DNA of 64,000 nt, from NCBI GenBank assembly GCA_029972135.1, contig CP124755.1:930001-994000 (forward strand). Direction: 5' to 3'. Within the stretch, counting starts at the first letter, position 1, and each line of letters starts with the position of its first letter. The notes under the pieces are model-generated. The model saw only the letters and a program-made list of their open reading frames with translations, was not told where the DNA came from and did not search any database. This DNA comes from Candidatus Thiocaldithrix dubininis. GTDB taxonomy: Bacteria > Pseudomonadota > Gammaproteobacteria > Thiotrichales > Thiotrichaceae. Of the stretch, positions 7,900-17,410 are shown piece after piece. The translations under genes and the position numbers were made by a program.

Positions 7900-9501
7900 T
7901 TAAACTTTATCGGTTAGGCGTTGTGCATAGGCATGTTTAGTATGCCCGCCACCTTGGGTTTCAAAGTAGTAGCGCCCTGTGTGTAAACTGCTCGGCCCTT
8001 GGCGTGCAAATTTGACCATTAAATAAACTTCAATGACCAACAGAACGGTATAGAAGAAGACGAAGCCGAAAATACTGCCCATCAAGTCGCCAGCAGTTAG
8101 CGTGGATGTGCCTAATGCTGTGGGGAGAATTTCACCGATAGCCCAAGGTTGGCGACCAAATTCCGCAACAAACCAACCCGTTTCAACGGCAAGCCACGGT
8201 AGCGGCATGCTGTATAAGGCAAGGCGTAATAACCAAGGTTTATACCAAGCAGTGCGTTTGGCGGTGTAGTAAAAGGATAGGGAAAATACCAACAACATAG
8301 TGAAGCCCGCTGCTACCATTATACGAAATGCCCAGAATAAAGGCGCAACGCCCGGCACAGTATTTTTAGCGGCTTGTTTTACTTGCGCATCGGTGGCATC
8401 AATTACATTCGGCGTGTATTGCAATAACAATAAACCATAACCTAGGTCATTTTTGATTTTATCAAACTGTTGCTTCTCTTCTGCACTGGCTGTACCCGCC
8501 CGCAATTTAGTGAAAATAGCGTAAGCTTGCATACCGGTGCGAATACGCTGCTCATTTTGTGCCACTAAATCATTAATGCCTGTAACTTGTTCCGTGATTG
8601 AGCGGGTGGCAATTAAGCCTAAGGCGAATGGAATTTTAATCTCAAAACTGTTTTCGCCTTTTGCTTGATCAGGGAAGGCAATCAGGTTAAAGCCAGCCGG
8701 AGCAGGTTCGGTATGCCATTCGGCTTCAATCGCAGCCAGTTTCATTTTTTGGACTTCACCGGCTTCATAACCGCTTTCATCACCTAATAAAATTACTGAC
8801 AAAATCGACGCCATGCCAAAGCCTGCGGCGATAGCAAATGAACGTTTAGCAAAACCCATGTCGCGTTTTTTGAGTAAGTACCAAGCACTAATGCCTAACA
8901 CAAACATAGCGCCAGTGACATAACCCGCTGCGACGGTGTGTACGAATTTTACTTGTGCTACAGGGTTAAATAACACCTCAGCAAAGTTAACCATTTCCAT
9001 ACGCATGGTTTCATAACTGAATTCTGCACCCACAGGGTTTTGCATCCAGCCGTTGGCAATCAGAATCCATAACGCGGATAGGTTTGTGCCTAATGCCATT
9101 AACCAAGTTACGAGCAAATGTTGTTGTTTGCTTAAACGATCCCAACCAAAGAAGAAAATGCCAACAAAGGTGGATTCTAAGAAGAACGCCATTAAGCCTT
9201 CGATAGCTAACGGTGCGCCAAAAACATCACCAACATAGTGAGCGTAATAAGCCCAGTTTGTACCAAACTGGAATTCCATTGTTAAACCTGTGGTGACACC
9301 TAAGGCAAAGTTAATTCCAAATAACTTACCCCAGAATTTCACCATGTCTTTGTAGACTTCCTTACCCGTCATCACATAAACGGATTCCATAATCGCCAGT
9401 AGAAAGGTCATACCCAGCGTTAGGGGAACAAATAGGAAGTGGTATAACGCGGTTAGCGCAAATTGTAACCGCGATAGATCAACGACCTCATCAGGTATCA
9501 T
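7900..9501 (-). CDS. cydA: Cytochrome bd quinol oxidase subunit I
   Basis: A 533-residue heme-bearing subunit. His21 in ALYHFLFVP is the expected heme b595 ligand. [13 protein letters not shown] is the conserved motif near the quinol site. [15 protein letters not shown] is the Q-loop start with the conserved Lys and Glu. The long Q-loop form is present ([21 protein letters not shown]), placing it with E. coli-type CydA. I begin at ATG 9501, directly after AAGGAGATCGT, rather than nine codons upstream. It is the first gene of cydABX; cydDC, needed for assembly, starts on the other side of the upstream gap. Confidence 0.96.
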   Translation of the reverse strand: MIPDEVVDLSRLQFALTALYHFLFVPLTLGMTFLLAIMESVYVMTGKEVYKDMVKFWGKLFGINFALGVTTGLTMEFQFGTNWAYYAHYVGDVFGAPLAIEGLMAFFLESTFVGIFFFGWDRLSKQQHLLVTWLMALGTNLSALWILIANGWMQNPVGAEFSYETMRMEMVNFAEVLFNPVAQVKFVHTVAAGYVTGAMFVLGISAWYLLKKRDMGFAKRSFAIAAGFGMASILSVILLGDESGYEAGEVQKMKLAAIEAEWHTEPAPAGFNLIAFPDQAKGENSFEIKIPFALGLIATRSITEQVTGINDLVAQNEQRIRTGMQAYAIFTKLRAGTASAEEKQQFDKIKNDLGYGLLLLQYTPNVIDATDAQVKQAAKNTVPGVAPLFWAFRIMVAAGFTMLLVFSLSFYYTAKRTAWYKPWLLRLALYSMPLPWLAVETGWFVAEFGRQPWAIGEILPTALGTSTLTAGDLMGSIFGFVFFYTVLLVIEVYLMVKFARQGPSSLHTGRYYFETQGGGHTKHAYAQRLTDKV

Positions 9502-9857
9502 ACGATCTCCTTCATTTTGTACGCGCAACTACCCAAATTTCAGGCATAGCAAAGCCAATGCCAACTTTAAATAGCTAGATTTATTAACAAGATAGAAATT
9601 ATTATGTTTAGAACGCTGTGTGACTTACCTTACCGCTATTGGTGAAAACACACACGGTGTATTGCATTCTGCGTGCTTATCTAACTAGGAATGTTTCGAC
9701 TTAACATTTAAAAAAATCAAATGATTAAAAATACTTGATTATTTTGATCAAGATTGTGATAACGCAAATACAAGTACAGCGGCTAGTGTTGTACTGAAAG
9801 ATTTAAACGAGTACTAGTTGACTAAATAGGTAGGACTTTGTTCTAAAGGGATAGGCT
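9502..9857. promoter_or_regulatory. Divergent promoter region of cydA with TTGAT/ATCAA half-sites
   Basis: A 356-bp gene-free gap between cydA and the divergent hydrolase gene. It holds four half-sites within 36 bp: ATCAA 9716-9720, TTGAT 9735-9739, TTGAT 9744-9748 and ATCAA 9747-9751. CTTGAT (9734-9739) and ATCAAG (9747-9752) make a perfect inverted repeat, but with a 7-nt spacer instead of the 4 nt of an FNR box. Oxygen control of cyd genes is common; which regulator binds here cannot be told. No small ORF with a good RBS is apparent. Confidence 0.35.
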
Positions 9858-10793
9858 ATGCGGCAGATTGGTTTAATTATAAGCATATTAGGACTTATGG
9901 TTAGTCTAAATGCTTGTACTAGCGCAAAATTTCCCCTAGGTGCTACCCGTGTAACGCCAAAAATTCAATCTGTACCTGTATTCAAAACCAGTGATGGTAC
10001 TGAGTTAGTTATGCAGGTTTGGCAGCCATCACATAAGCCGAGTGCTCGTATATTGCTCTTGCATGGTTTTAATGAATACACCGGCGCTTATGACTCGGTG
10101 GGGGCAAGCTTTGCCAAACGCGGAATTGAAGTTTGGGCGTATGACCAGCGCGGTTTTGGACGTTCACCGTATCGCGGCTTGTGGTCAAGTGCCGAACGCA
10201 TGGCGCAGGATGCACAGGAAGCCTTGCAGTTGATTAAGCAACAAGACCCGCAAACGCCGCTGTATTTATTGGGGATGTCAATGGGGGGCGCAGTGGCTTT
10301 ATATAGTGCAAAGCAAACGGGCTTACCAATTAAAGGGGTAATTTTGGTTGCGCCTGCGGTGTGGGCAGCGCATACCCAACCGTTTTATCAGCGTTGGGCA
10401 TTAGCCTTTACGCAGCGTGTTATACCGGGTTGGAAGCCGACAGGCGAGGGCTTGAATATTAAACCCACGGATAATAAAGCCTTATTAAAGAAAATTTGGC
10501 AAAGCCCTTGGATGCTGCGCGAATCGCGGGTTGATACGCTAGCAGGCTTAACAGATTTAATGGGTAAAGCGTATCAAGCAGCGCCACAGGTTAAATACTC
10601 AACGCTGTTATTATACGGCGAGCACGATCAACTGATTCCCGCTAAACCGATTGCGCATATTCGCCAACAATTACCGCAACTCCCCCATACTGCCTATAAA
10701 CAATATGCTCATGGTTGGCATATGCTAATGCGCGATTTGCAAGGCGAAACGGTTATTAGCGATATTAGTCGTTGGATACAGTCAAGCCCTTAA
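9858..10793 (+). CDS. Lipoprotein alpha/beta hydrolase (monoacylglycerol lipase-like)
   Basis: A 311-residue serine hydrolase. The N-terminus (MRQIGLIISILGLMVSLNAC) ends in a lipobox with the lipidated Cys at residue 20, so it is a membrane-anchored lipoprotein. Catalytic features are the oxyanion HG in LLLHGFNEYTG, the nucleophile elbow GMSMGG (Ser about 146), Asp in YGEHDQLIP and His in YAHGWHMLM. The FNEYTG.YD and YDQRGFGRS patterns match the monoglyceride lipase / lysophospholipase group. It lies 18 bp before cydD and may be co-transcribed with it, but a link to bd oxidase is not evident. Confidence 0.85.
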   Translation: MRQIGLIISILGLMVSLNACTSAKFPLGATRVTPKIQSVPVFKTSDGTELVMQVWQPSHKPSARILLLHGFNEYTGAYDSVGASFAKRGIEVWAYDQRGFGRSPYRGLWSSAERMAQDAQEALQLIKQQDPQTPLYLLGMSMGGAVALYSAKQTGLPIKGVILVAPAVWAAHTQPFYQRWALAFTQRVIPGWKPTGEGLNIKPTDNKALLKKIWQSPWMLRESRVDTLAGLTDLMGKAYQAAPQVKYSTLLLYGEHDQLIPAKPIAHIRQQLPQLPHTAYKQYAHGWHMLMRDLQGETVISDISRWIQSSP

Positions 10794-10811
10794 TGTTCTA
10801 AGAGAAAGCCT

Positions 10812-12560
10812 GTGAGTAAAACAGTTAATCCAGCGATTACGAAAACCTTAAAACAATGGCAACGCCATGCAGGGGTGTGGTTAAACATTGCCGTGGCACT
10901 TGGCTTTACGGCGGGTTTAGCCTTGATTGCGCAAGCGTGGCTATTGGCACAAACCCTGAATGCGGTGTTGTTTAAGCAGGCAAGTTTAAGCGAGGTGTGG
11001 CCGTGGCTTGGTGGGTTACTGCTGTTATTTTTGCTGCGAGCGGCACTGTTGTGGTTATCCGAACAAGTGGCTTTTCAAGCGGCTACCCAAGTGAAATTAG
11101 CGGTACGTCAACAGCTTTATGCCAAAGTACAACGCTTAGGCGCGGCATGGTTGACGAATGAACGCAGTGGCGATGTTGTCAATAGCCTAAGCGACGGTGT
11201 GGAAGCCTTAGAAGCTTATTATGCACGTTATACGCCTGCGATGTTGTTAATGGCATTAGTGCCTCTCAGTATCTTAGCCGTGGTATTTTATTTTGATGTT
11301 TGGTCGGGTTTGATTATGTTACTGACCGCACCATTGATTCCTTTCTTTATGATTTTGATTGGTAAAGGTACGGAAAAGCGTAATCAACAACAGTGGCGAC
11401 AACTAGCGCGTATGAGTGCGCACTTTTTAGATGTGATTCAAGGCTTAACCACACTCAAATTATTTAATGCCAGTCAACGTGAAACCCACGTTATTGCCGA
11501 GGTATCCGAACAATATCGGCAAAGCACCATGTCCGTGTTACGTGTGGCGTTTTTATCCTCTTTTGCCTTGGAGTTTCTATCCACCGTTAGCATTGCGTTA
11601 GTCGCTGTGTTTATTGGTTTTCGCTTATTTTGGGGCGAAATGAACTTCTTATCCGGCTTTTTTGTGTTGTTACTTACACCTGAATTTTATTTGCCGCTGC
11701 GTAATATGGGGACGCAATACCATGCGCGTTTACAAGCCATTGGTGCGGCAGAACGCATGGTGGAAATCTTAGAAACACCAGAAACCGAAACGCCACCGGA
11801 GGAAAGCTTGCAAGCGTTACCTGCTTTATTTCCCTTGCAGTTTAAGCAGGTTGAGGTGGTGTATAACGATGGGCGGCAAGCACTCAATGGTTTTGATTTG
11901 ACGATCAAAGCCGGGCAAACCATTGCCTTGATTGGCGCGAGTGGCGCGGGTAAAACCACGGTATTAAATCTGTTATTAGGTTTTATCCAACCGACTCAGG
12001 GGCAGATTTTACTGGGTGAGACCGATTTGGCAACTGTGCCGCTGGCACACTGGCGCAAGCAAATCGCATGGTTACCACAACAAGCGCATTTATTCCCCGG
12101 TAGCGTTGCGGACAATATTCGCTTAGGTAACGCACAAAGCAGCTTAGCCGCTGTGCAGCAAGCTGCCCAACAAGCCTATGCCCATGACTTTATTCAGGCT
12201 TTGCCACACGGTTATGACACACTGATTGGCGAAGGGGGGCAGGGTTTATCCGGTGGGCAGATTCAGCGTATTGCGCTGGCACGAGTCTTTTTAAAAGATG
12301 CGCCCTTGGTAATTTTGGATGAAGCCACCGCACATTTAGATCAGCAAAGCGAACAATGGATTCAGCAAGCTATTCAAACCCTAGCCCAAACCCGCACCGT
12401 TATTATGATTGCGCATCGCTTACACACCATTGAACAAGCCGATTTAATTGTGCTAATGCAGCAAGGGCAGGTTGTGGCAACTGGCACACATGCACAATTA
12501 GTGAACAGTAGTGCGGCTTACCAACAGATGTTACAGGCCTATACAGCGGAGGCGTTATGA
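10812..12560 (+). CDS. cydD: Thiol exporter CydD, half of the CydDC ABC transporter
   Basis: A 582-residue ABC exporter half-transporter with an N-terminal six-helix domain (about 1-310) and a C-terminal ATPase. It has Walker A GASGAGKT (about 375-382), the LSGGQ signature (about 479) and Walker B LVILDEATAHLD (about 495). CydDC exports cysteine and glutathione to the periplasm and is required for cytochrome bd and c assembly. The start is GTG 10812 after AAGAGAAAG. Its stop overlaps the cydC start by ATGA. The nearby divergent cydABX supports the assignment over generic exporters. Confidence 0.9.
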   Translation: MSKTVNPAITKTLKQWQRHAGVWLNIAVALGFTAGLALIAQAWLLAQTLNAVLFKQASLSEVWPWLGGLLLLFLLRAALLWLSEQVAFQAATQVKLAVRQQLYAKVQRLGAAWLTNERSGDVVNSLSDGVEALEAYYARYTPAMLLMALVPLSILAVVFYFDVWSGLIMLLTAPLIPFFMILIGKGTEKRNQQQWRQLARMSAHFLDVIQGLTTLKLFNASQRETHVIAEVSEQYRQSTMSVLRVAFLSSFALEFLSTVSIALVAVFIGFRLFWGEMNFLSGFFVLLLTPEFYLPLRNMGTQYHARLQAIGAAERMVEILETPETETPPEESLQALPALFPLQFKQVEVVYNDGRQALNGFDLTIKAGQTIALIGASGAGKTTVLNLLLGFIQPTQGQILLGETDLATVPLAHWRKQIAWLPQQAHLFPGSVADNIRLGNAQSSLAAVQQAAQQAYAHDFIQALPHGYDTLIGEGGQGLSGGQIQRIALARVFLKDAPLVILDEATAHLDQQSEQWIQQAIQTLAQTRTVIMIAHRLHTIEQADLIVLMQQGQVVATGTHAQLVNSSAAYQQMLQAYTAEAL

Positions 12561-14218
12561 AAGATTTACTGCGCTTATTAGGTTTGTTTAAACCGTATTT
12601 AGGCTGGATGATGTTGGGCGTTTTATTGTCGCTTATTACCGTGTTAGCCAATGTGGGTTTAATGGCGATGTCTGGCTGGTTTATTAGCGCGATGGCATTA
12701 GCAGGCGCGGCAGGTGTCAGTATGAATTATTTTACGCCAGCAGGTTGGATTCGTGCCGCTGCCATGAGCCGTACCGCTGGGCGTTATGCCGAGCGTTTAG
12801 TGACACATGAAGCCACTTTTCGTTTACTAGCAGAATTACGCGTTTGGTTTTATCAGCGCATTGAACCGCTTGCCCCTGCGGTGTTGGAACAGTATCACAG
12901 CGGCGATATTCTGAGCCGGATTCGGGCAGATATTGATACTTTAAACAATGTGTACTTGCGCTTATTCGTGCCAATGGTGGTAGCGGTATTAGCCAGCGTT
13001 ATTCTGGTGACGATTCTTGCGTTTTATCAACCGGTCTTAGCCATATTAGAGGCAATCTTATTGTTGATAGCAGGCGTATTAATGCCGTGGAGTATGCAGC
13101 GTTTAAGCCAACAAGCTGGGCAGCAAACGGTGCAATTAACGGCTGATTTACGTACCCACTTAATCAGCGACATACAAGGCATGGGGGAATTATTGGTATA
13201 CGGTGCGGATACAGCACATGCCCAACAAGTACAGCAATTATCGCTACAATTAGCCCAACAACAGCGGTTACTCAATCATCTTAATGCCTTGGCGCAAGGG
13301 GCATTAAGTTTATGTGCCAATCTGGCGATGTGGTTTAGCTTATTATTGGTGATTCCTTTAGTGGTGACGGCCCAATTAGCACCTGCTGAATTAACTATGT
13401 TGGTGTTATTAGTGTTGGCAAGTTTTGAAGTAGTTGCACCTTTGCCGTTGGCGATGCAAAGTTTGGGTGAAACAATGGCGGCAGCGCGTCGCATTTTTGC
13501 CTTAGCCGATCAACCCCCCGCGATTCAAGAACCCTTACAGCCATTAGCCATACCTCAGCGTTTTGACCTGCAATTTAAGCAAGTGGATTTGTATTATCCC
13601 CAACAAACGCAGCCTGCTTTACAACAAGTCAGTTTTAATTTGCCCGCTGGTACAAGTTTGGCAATTGTGGGGGCGAGTGGCAGCGGTAAAAGCAGTATTG
13701 CCAGTTTAATATTGCGGTTTCGCGAACCTAGCGCCGGACAAATTCTTGTCAACGGGCAAGCGATTCAGGCTTATAACTCAAATGCCTTGCGTAAGCAGAT
13801 TGCTGCCGCCAGTCAACAGACGCATTTATTTAATACCAGTATTCGCGAGAACTTATTATTAGCGAAGCCTGAAGCCACGCAAGCCGAGTTAGAAGCTGCC
13901 TGCCAAGCCACATTGATTCATGATTTTATTCAAGCACAACCTGAAGCTTATGATACTTGGGTGGGTGAAACAGGCGTTAAGCTGTCTGGGGGGCAAGCAA
14001 GGCGTATTGGTTTAGCACGTTTATTATTAAAGCCTGCTGCCTTATTGATTTTGGATGAACCTACCGAAGGTTTAGACCCCGAAACGGCTGTGCAAGTATT
14101 AAACAATATTTTGGCATTTGCCCCGCAACATCAACAAAGTATTGTGTTGATTACGCATCAATTAAGCGACTGCCGCTTAGTGCAACAAACCCTGTTCTTA
14201 GGCGCAGACAATCCTTGA
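12557..14218 (+). CDS. cydC: Thiol exporter CydC, partner of CydD
   Basis: A 553-residue half-transporter with an N-terminal membrane domain (about 1-300) and an ATPase domain. It has Walker A GASGSGKSS (about 371), the signature LSGGQARRIGLARLLL (about 476) and Walker B LLILDEPTEGLD (about 495). The SGWFISAMALAG segment after the first helix is typical of CydC. It shares a 4-bp ATGA overlap with cydD, consistent with equimolar heterodimer synthesis. Confidence 0.9.
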   Translation: MKDLLRLLGLFKPYLGWMMLGVLLSLITVLANVGLMAMSGWFISAMALAGAAGVSMNYFTPAGWIRAAAMSRTAGRYAERLVTHEATFRLLAELRVWFYQRIEPLAPAVLEQYHSGDILSRIRADIDTLNNVYLRLFVPMVVAVLASVILVTILAFYQPVLAILEAILLLIAGVLMPWSMQRLSQQAGQQTVQLTADLRTHLISDIQGMGELLVYGADTAHAQQVQQLSLQLAQQQRLLNHLNALAQGALSLCANLAMWFSLLLVIPLVVTAQLAPAELTMLVLLVLASFEVVAPLPLAMQSLGETMAAARRIFALADQPPAIQEPLQPLAIPQRFDLQFKQVDLYYPQQTQPALQQVSFNLPAGTSLAIVGASGSGKSSIASLILRFREPSAGQILVNGQAIQAYNSNALRKQIAAASQQTHLFNTSIRENLLLAKPEATQAELEAACQATLIHDFIQAQPEAYDTWVGETGVKLSGGQARRIGLARLLLKPAALLILDEPTEGLDPETAVQVLNNILAFAPQHQQSIVLITHQLSDCRLVQQTLFLGADNP

Positions 14219-14243
14219 ATAACCCGGCATAAGTCAGGTTATT
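14218..14243 (+). terminator. Possible terminator after cydC
   Basis: AATAACC (14218-14224) pairs with GGTTATT (14237-14243), immediately after the cydC stop. It is followed by TTCTGCTATTTTTATG. The stem is only 7 bp and AT-rich and the T-run is displaced, so function is uncertain. Confidence 0.4.
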
Positions 14244-14506
14244 TCTGCTATTTTTATGCTATCATTGCCGCGATTCTGTATCTGTGGGTGGGTTTTGCTG
14301 AATCCTTGCCCTATTCATTAGTATGCTACTAAGGCTTTGTCTGCTTGATTTTAAAGTAAAGTTCAGACATCCTACGGTGTCTTTTAGCAAACGCTAATAT
14401 GCGCCCGCTAGCAGAGGAATAAGATTCCATTTTTCGACAAAAGTTGCTTAGACTTTTGCCGAAATCGTACAGGCTGAGTTTTGAACATTTTGGGAGAGAA
14501 CGAACG

Positions 14507-15109
14507 ATGGCAAATTCTGGAGTAGATAAACGCCGTCGCCGCTTTCTGATTGCCGCTACTTCGGTAGTCGGTGCAGTTGGAACGGCTGCGGTTGCGGCTC
14601 CGTTTATTTCCTCATGGTCTCCAAGTGCGCGCGCACTCGCGGCGGGAGCACCTGTGGAAGTACCTGTGGGTAAAGTAGAACCGGGTCAGTTATTGCGTGT
14701 GATTTGGCGTGGTAAACCAGTATGGGTTGTCAACCGTACAAAAGAGATGTTAGGAACTTTAGAAGGCCTAAGTTCTCAATTAAAAGACCCTGACTCAACC
14801 AACGACAAGCAACAACCTCTATACGCTAAAAACCTGTATCGCACGCGTGAAGGCAAAGAACAGTATTTGGTGTTAGTGGGAATTTGTACGCACTTAGGTT
14901 GCTCACCAACGTATCGTCCAGAATTGGGCCCTGCGGATTTAGGTGCAGAATGGAAAGGCGGTTGGTATTGCCCTTGCCACGGCTCTAAATTTGACTTAGC
15001 CGGTCGCGTCTTTAAAAACGTTCCAGCCGGTGCAAACTTAGAAGTTCCTCCTTATTATTTCAAAGACGATAGCACCGTATTAGTAGGTGAAGATGGAGGT
15101 GTTGCGTAA
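14507..15109 (+). CDS. petA: Rieske iron-sulfur subunit of cytochrome bc1
   Basis: A 200-residue Rieske protein of the bc1 complex. It has a Tat-type anchor (KRRRRFLIAATS plus a hydrophobic stretch to about residue 32) and cluster motifs CTHLGC and CPCHGS. The start is ATG 14507, because GGGAGAGAAC lies just upstream and the product then aligns with the family; a longer frame from 14444 adds unrelated residues. Its stop TAA overlaps the petB ATG by one base. It is the first gene of petABC and paralogous to the orphan copy at 389. Confidence 0.96.
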   Translation: MANSGVDKRRRRFLIAATSVVGAVGTAAVAAPFISSWSPSARALAAGAPVEVPVGKVEPGQLLRVIWRGKPVWVVNRTKEMLGTLEGLSSQLKDPDSTNDKQQPLYAKNLYRTREGKEQYLVLVGICTHLGCSPTYRPELGPADLGAEWKGGWYCPCHGSKFDLAGRVFKNVPAGANLEVPPYYFKDDSTVLVGEDGGVA

Positions 15110-16545
15110 TGGCTGAACGTCAACCTCATAACTACACTGGCGTCCTTGGGTGGATTGAAGATCGTATCCCCCTAATGGAATCCATTAAAGCGCATTTAAC
15201 TGAATACTATGCGCCTAAAAACTTTAACTTCTGGTACTACTTTGGTTCATTAGCCTTATTAGTATTAGTGATTCAAATCGTTTCCGGTTTGTTCTTATCC
15301 TTCCATTATAAACCTGATACTGGTTTAGCCTTTGCGTCTGTTGAATACATCATGCGGGATGTACCGGGTGGCTGGTTCATTCGCTATATGCACTCTACCG
15401 GTGCGTCTGCCTTCTTTATCGTCGTTTACTTACACATGTTCCGTGGTTTGATTTACGGGTCTTACAAAGGTAAACGCGAGTTGGTTTGGTTGATCGGTAT
15501 GGCGATCTATTTAGCCTTAATGGCAACCGCCTTCATGGGTTACTTATTACCTTGGGGTCAAATGTCATTCTGGGGTGCGCAAGTTATCATCAACTTGTTC
15601 AACACTATTCCCGTTATCGGCCCAGATTTATCCACTTGGATTCGGGGTGACTTCGTATTAGGCGATGCAACCTTAAACCGTTTCTTCGGCTTACACTTTT
15701 TCTTACCTGCCGCCGTGTTGCCTGCCTTAGTAGTTATGCACATTTTGGCATTACACGCAGTAGGTTCTAACAACCCAGATGGCGTTGAGATTAAGCAAGG
15801 CCCTTATGCGCATGCAGGTAATGCATGGGATAAAAATGGTCCGGCTGATGGCATTCCATTCCATCCATACTACACCGTAAAAGATATCGTCGGTGTTGCA
15901 GTCTTCTTAATTGGCTTCTTTGCTGTATTATTCTTCGCCCCAACAGGTGGTGGTTACTTCTTAGAAACGCCTAACTTTGAACCCGCAAACCCATTAAAAA
16001 CACCTGAGCATATTGCACCTGTTTGGTATTTCACACCGTTCTACACCGTATTACGTGCTGTTCCAGATCCATTCGGTGGCACAATTGCTATGTTCTCTGC
16101 GATTATCTTCTTGTTCTTATTGCCTTGGATTGATCGTAATCCTATCAAATCATGGCGTTATCGTAATAATGCGCACAAAATCAACTTACTGTTATTTGCA
16201 GCAGTCTTCTTAACCTTAGGTTATTTAGGTGTTGTTGCCGTAACGCCAGCTTATGGTGAGTTAGGTGTGCGTATGACACAAATTTACTTCATGTTCTTTG
16301 CAGTATTAGCGATTCATAGCAACCCAGCGAAAGCTAATTATGTAATGTGGTTTGGCATTTTATTAGGTCTAGTTGTAGCGTATGACTTCATGTTCCGCTA
16401 TACCCCGGGCAACGATGAAGCAACGCATCAAATGATGATACAATTCATTTATCCTGTCTTGTATCTAGGCCTGACCTTGTTATTGCCAGCCTTCAAGAAA
16501 AGCTGCAATCAAGAAAAACCTGTTCCAGAACGTGTAACGGGTTGA
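15109..16545 (+). CDS. petB: Cytochrome b of the bc1 complex
   Basis: A 478-residue, eight-helix di-heme subunit carrying the Qo and Qi quinone sites. Heme-ligand histidines are in YMHSTGASAFFIVVYLHMFRG and in MHILALHAVGSNNPDG. The GYLLPWGQMSFWGA motif of the Qo region is present. The Qo loop that reads PEWY in mitochondria and many bacteria reads PVWY here (residues 304-307). It is somewhat longer than mitochondrial forms at the C-terminus. It is translationally coupled to petA by a one-base TAATG overlap and followed 9 bp later by petC. Confidence 0.96.
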   Translation: MAERQPHNYTGVLGWIEDRIPLMESIKAHLTEYYAPKNFNFWYYFGSLALLVLVIQIVSGLFLSFHYKPDTGLAFASVEYIMRDVPGGWFIRYMHSTGASAFFIVVYLHMFRGLIYGSYKGKRELVWLIGMAIYLALMATAFMGYLLPWGQMSFWGAQVIINLFNTIPVIGPDLSTWIRGDFVLGDATLNRFFGLHFFLPAAVLPALVVMHILALHAVGSNNPDGVEIKQGPYAHAGNAWDKNGPADGIPFHPYYTVKDIVGVAVFLIGFFAVLFFAPTGGGYFLETPNFEPANPLKTPEHIAPVWYFTPFYTVLRAVPDPFGGTIAMFSAIIFLFLLPWIDRNPIKSWRYRNNAHKINLLLFAAVFLTLGYLGVVAVTPAYGELGVRMTQIYFMFFAVLAIHSNPAKANYVMWFGILLGLVVAYDFMFRYTPGNDEATHQMMIQFIYPVLYLGLTLLLPAFKKSCNQEKPVPERVTG

Positions 16546-16554
16546 GGTGAATAC

Positions 16555-17322
16555 ATGAAAAAAGTAATTGCTAGTGTAATGTTCGCTTTGACTGCTTCTA
16601 CACTGATGGTTTCAGGTAATGCAGTAGCGAGTGGTGCAGCAGTGCACTTAGAACCTGCGAAAGTTGATCTGGAAAATAAAGCCAGTCTGCAACGTGGTGT
16701 AAAATACTATGTTAACTATTGTATGGGTTGTCACGCATTAAGCTACAGCCGTTATAACCGCGTCGCTAATGACTTGGATTTAACAGAAGCGCAAGTAGCT
16801 AAAAACTTGATCTTTACCCGTACGGATGGTGAACCCACTAAAGTAGGCGAATTGATGAAAAATGCAATGCCTGCGAAAGATGCCTCTGAATGGTTCGGTG
16901 CGCCTCCACCTGATTTAACATTGGTTGCGCGTGTGCGTGGTGCAGATTGGATTTATACCTATCTGAAATCATTCTATGCGGATCCTTCTCGCCCAATGGG
17001 TGTAAATAACACAATTTTTGCTAACGTAGGTATGCCTCACGTCTTGTGGGAACTCCAAGGTATGCAACAAAAAGTATGTGTTAAAGAAGGTGAAGGTCAG
17101 CATGCAGCGGAACACTGCCATTTAGAAATGGTTAAACCGGGTAAGCTTTCTGGTACAGAATACGACCAAGTAGCGCATGATCTCACAAACTTCTTAGCGT
17201 ATGTGGGTGAGCCTATTCAAGATAAACGCAAAGTTTATGGTATTTTTGTACTATTATTCTTAGGCTTCTTTGCTTTAGTAGCTTATGCGTTGAAGAAAGA
17301 ATACTGGAAGGATGTACATTAA
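16555..17322 (+). CDS. petC: Cytochrome c1 of the bc1 complex
   Basis: A 255-residue heme c subunit that passes electrons from the Rieske protein to soluble cytochrome c. It has an N-terminal signal peptide (to VASG, about residue 27) and the heme-binding motif CMGCH (about residue 57-61). A PMGVNN...GMPHVLWELQG region holds the likely Met ligand. A C-terminal anchor helix (YGIFVLLFLGFFALVAYAL) keeps it in the inner membrane. GAGGTGA precedes the ATG. It ends petABC before a strong terminator. Confidence 0.96.
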   Translation: MKKVIASVMFALTASTLMVSGNAVASGAAVHLEPAKVDLENKASLQRGVKYYVNYCMGCHALSYSRYNRVANDLDLTEAQVAKNLIFTRTDGEPTKVGELMKNAMPAKDASEWFGAPPPDLTLVARVRGADWIYTYLKSFYADPSRPMGVNNTIFANVGMPHVLWELQGMQQKVCVKEGEGQHAAEHCHLEMVKPGKLSGTEYDQVAHDLTNFLAYVGEPIQDKRKVYGIFVLLFLGFFALVAYALKKEYWKDVH

Positions 17323-17345
17323 TCTCACTCCGGTATAACACCTCT

Positions 17346-17379
17346 AAGCCACTCTAGTGTAATATAGAGTGGCTTTTTT
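17346..17379 (+). terminator. Rho-independent terminator after petABC
   Basis: GCCACTCTA (17348-17356) pairs perfectly with TAGAGTGGC (17365-17373) around GTGTAATA. It is followed at once by TTTTTT. It separates petABC from sspAB. Confidence 0.92.
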
Positions 17380-17410
17380 CTTTTCAGTCAAGTGATGGAG
17401 TTCTGCTTTC

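Noticed and set aside
9734..9752. FNR/Anr box before cydA
   Set aside because: The half-sites match but the spacer is 7 nt, not 4, so I list it only as an unidentified inverted repeat.
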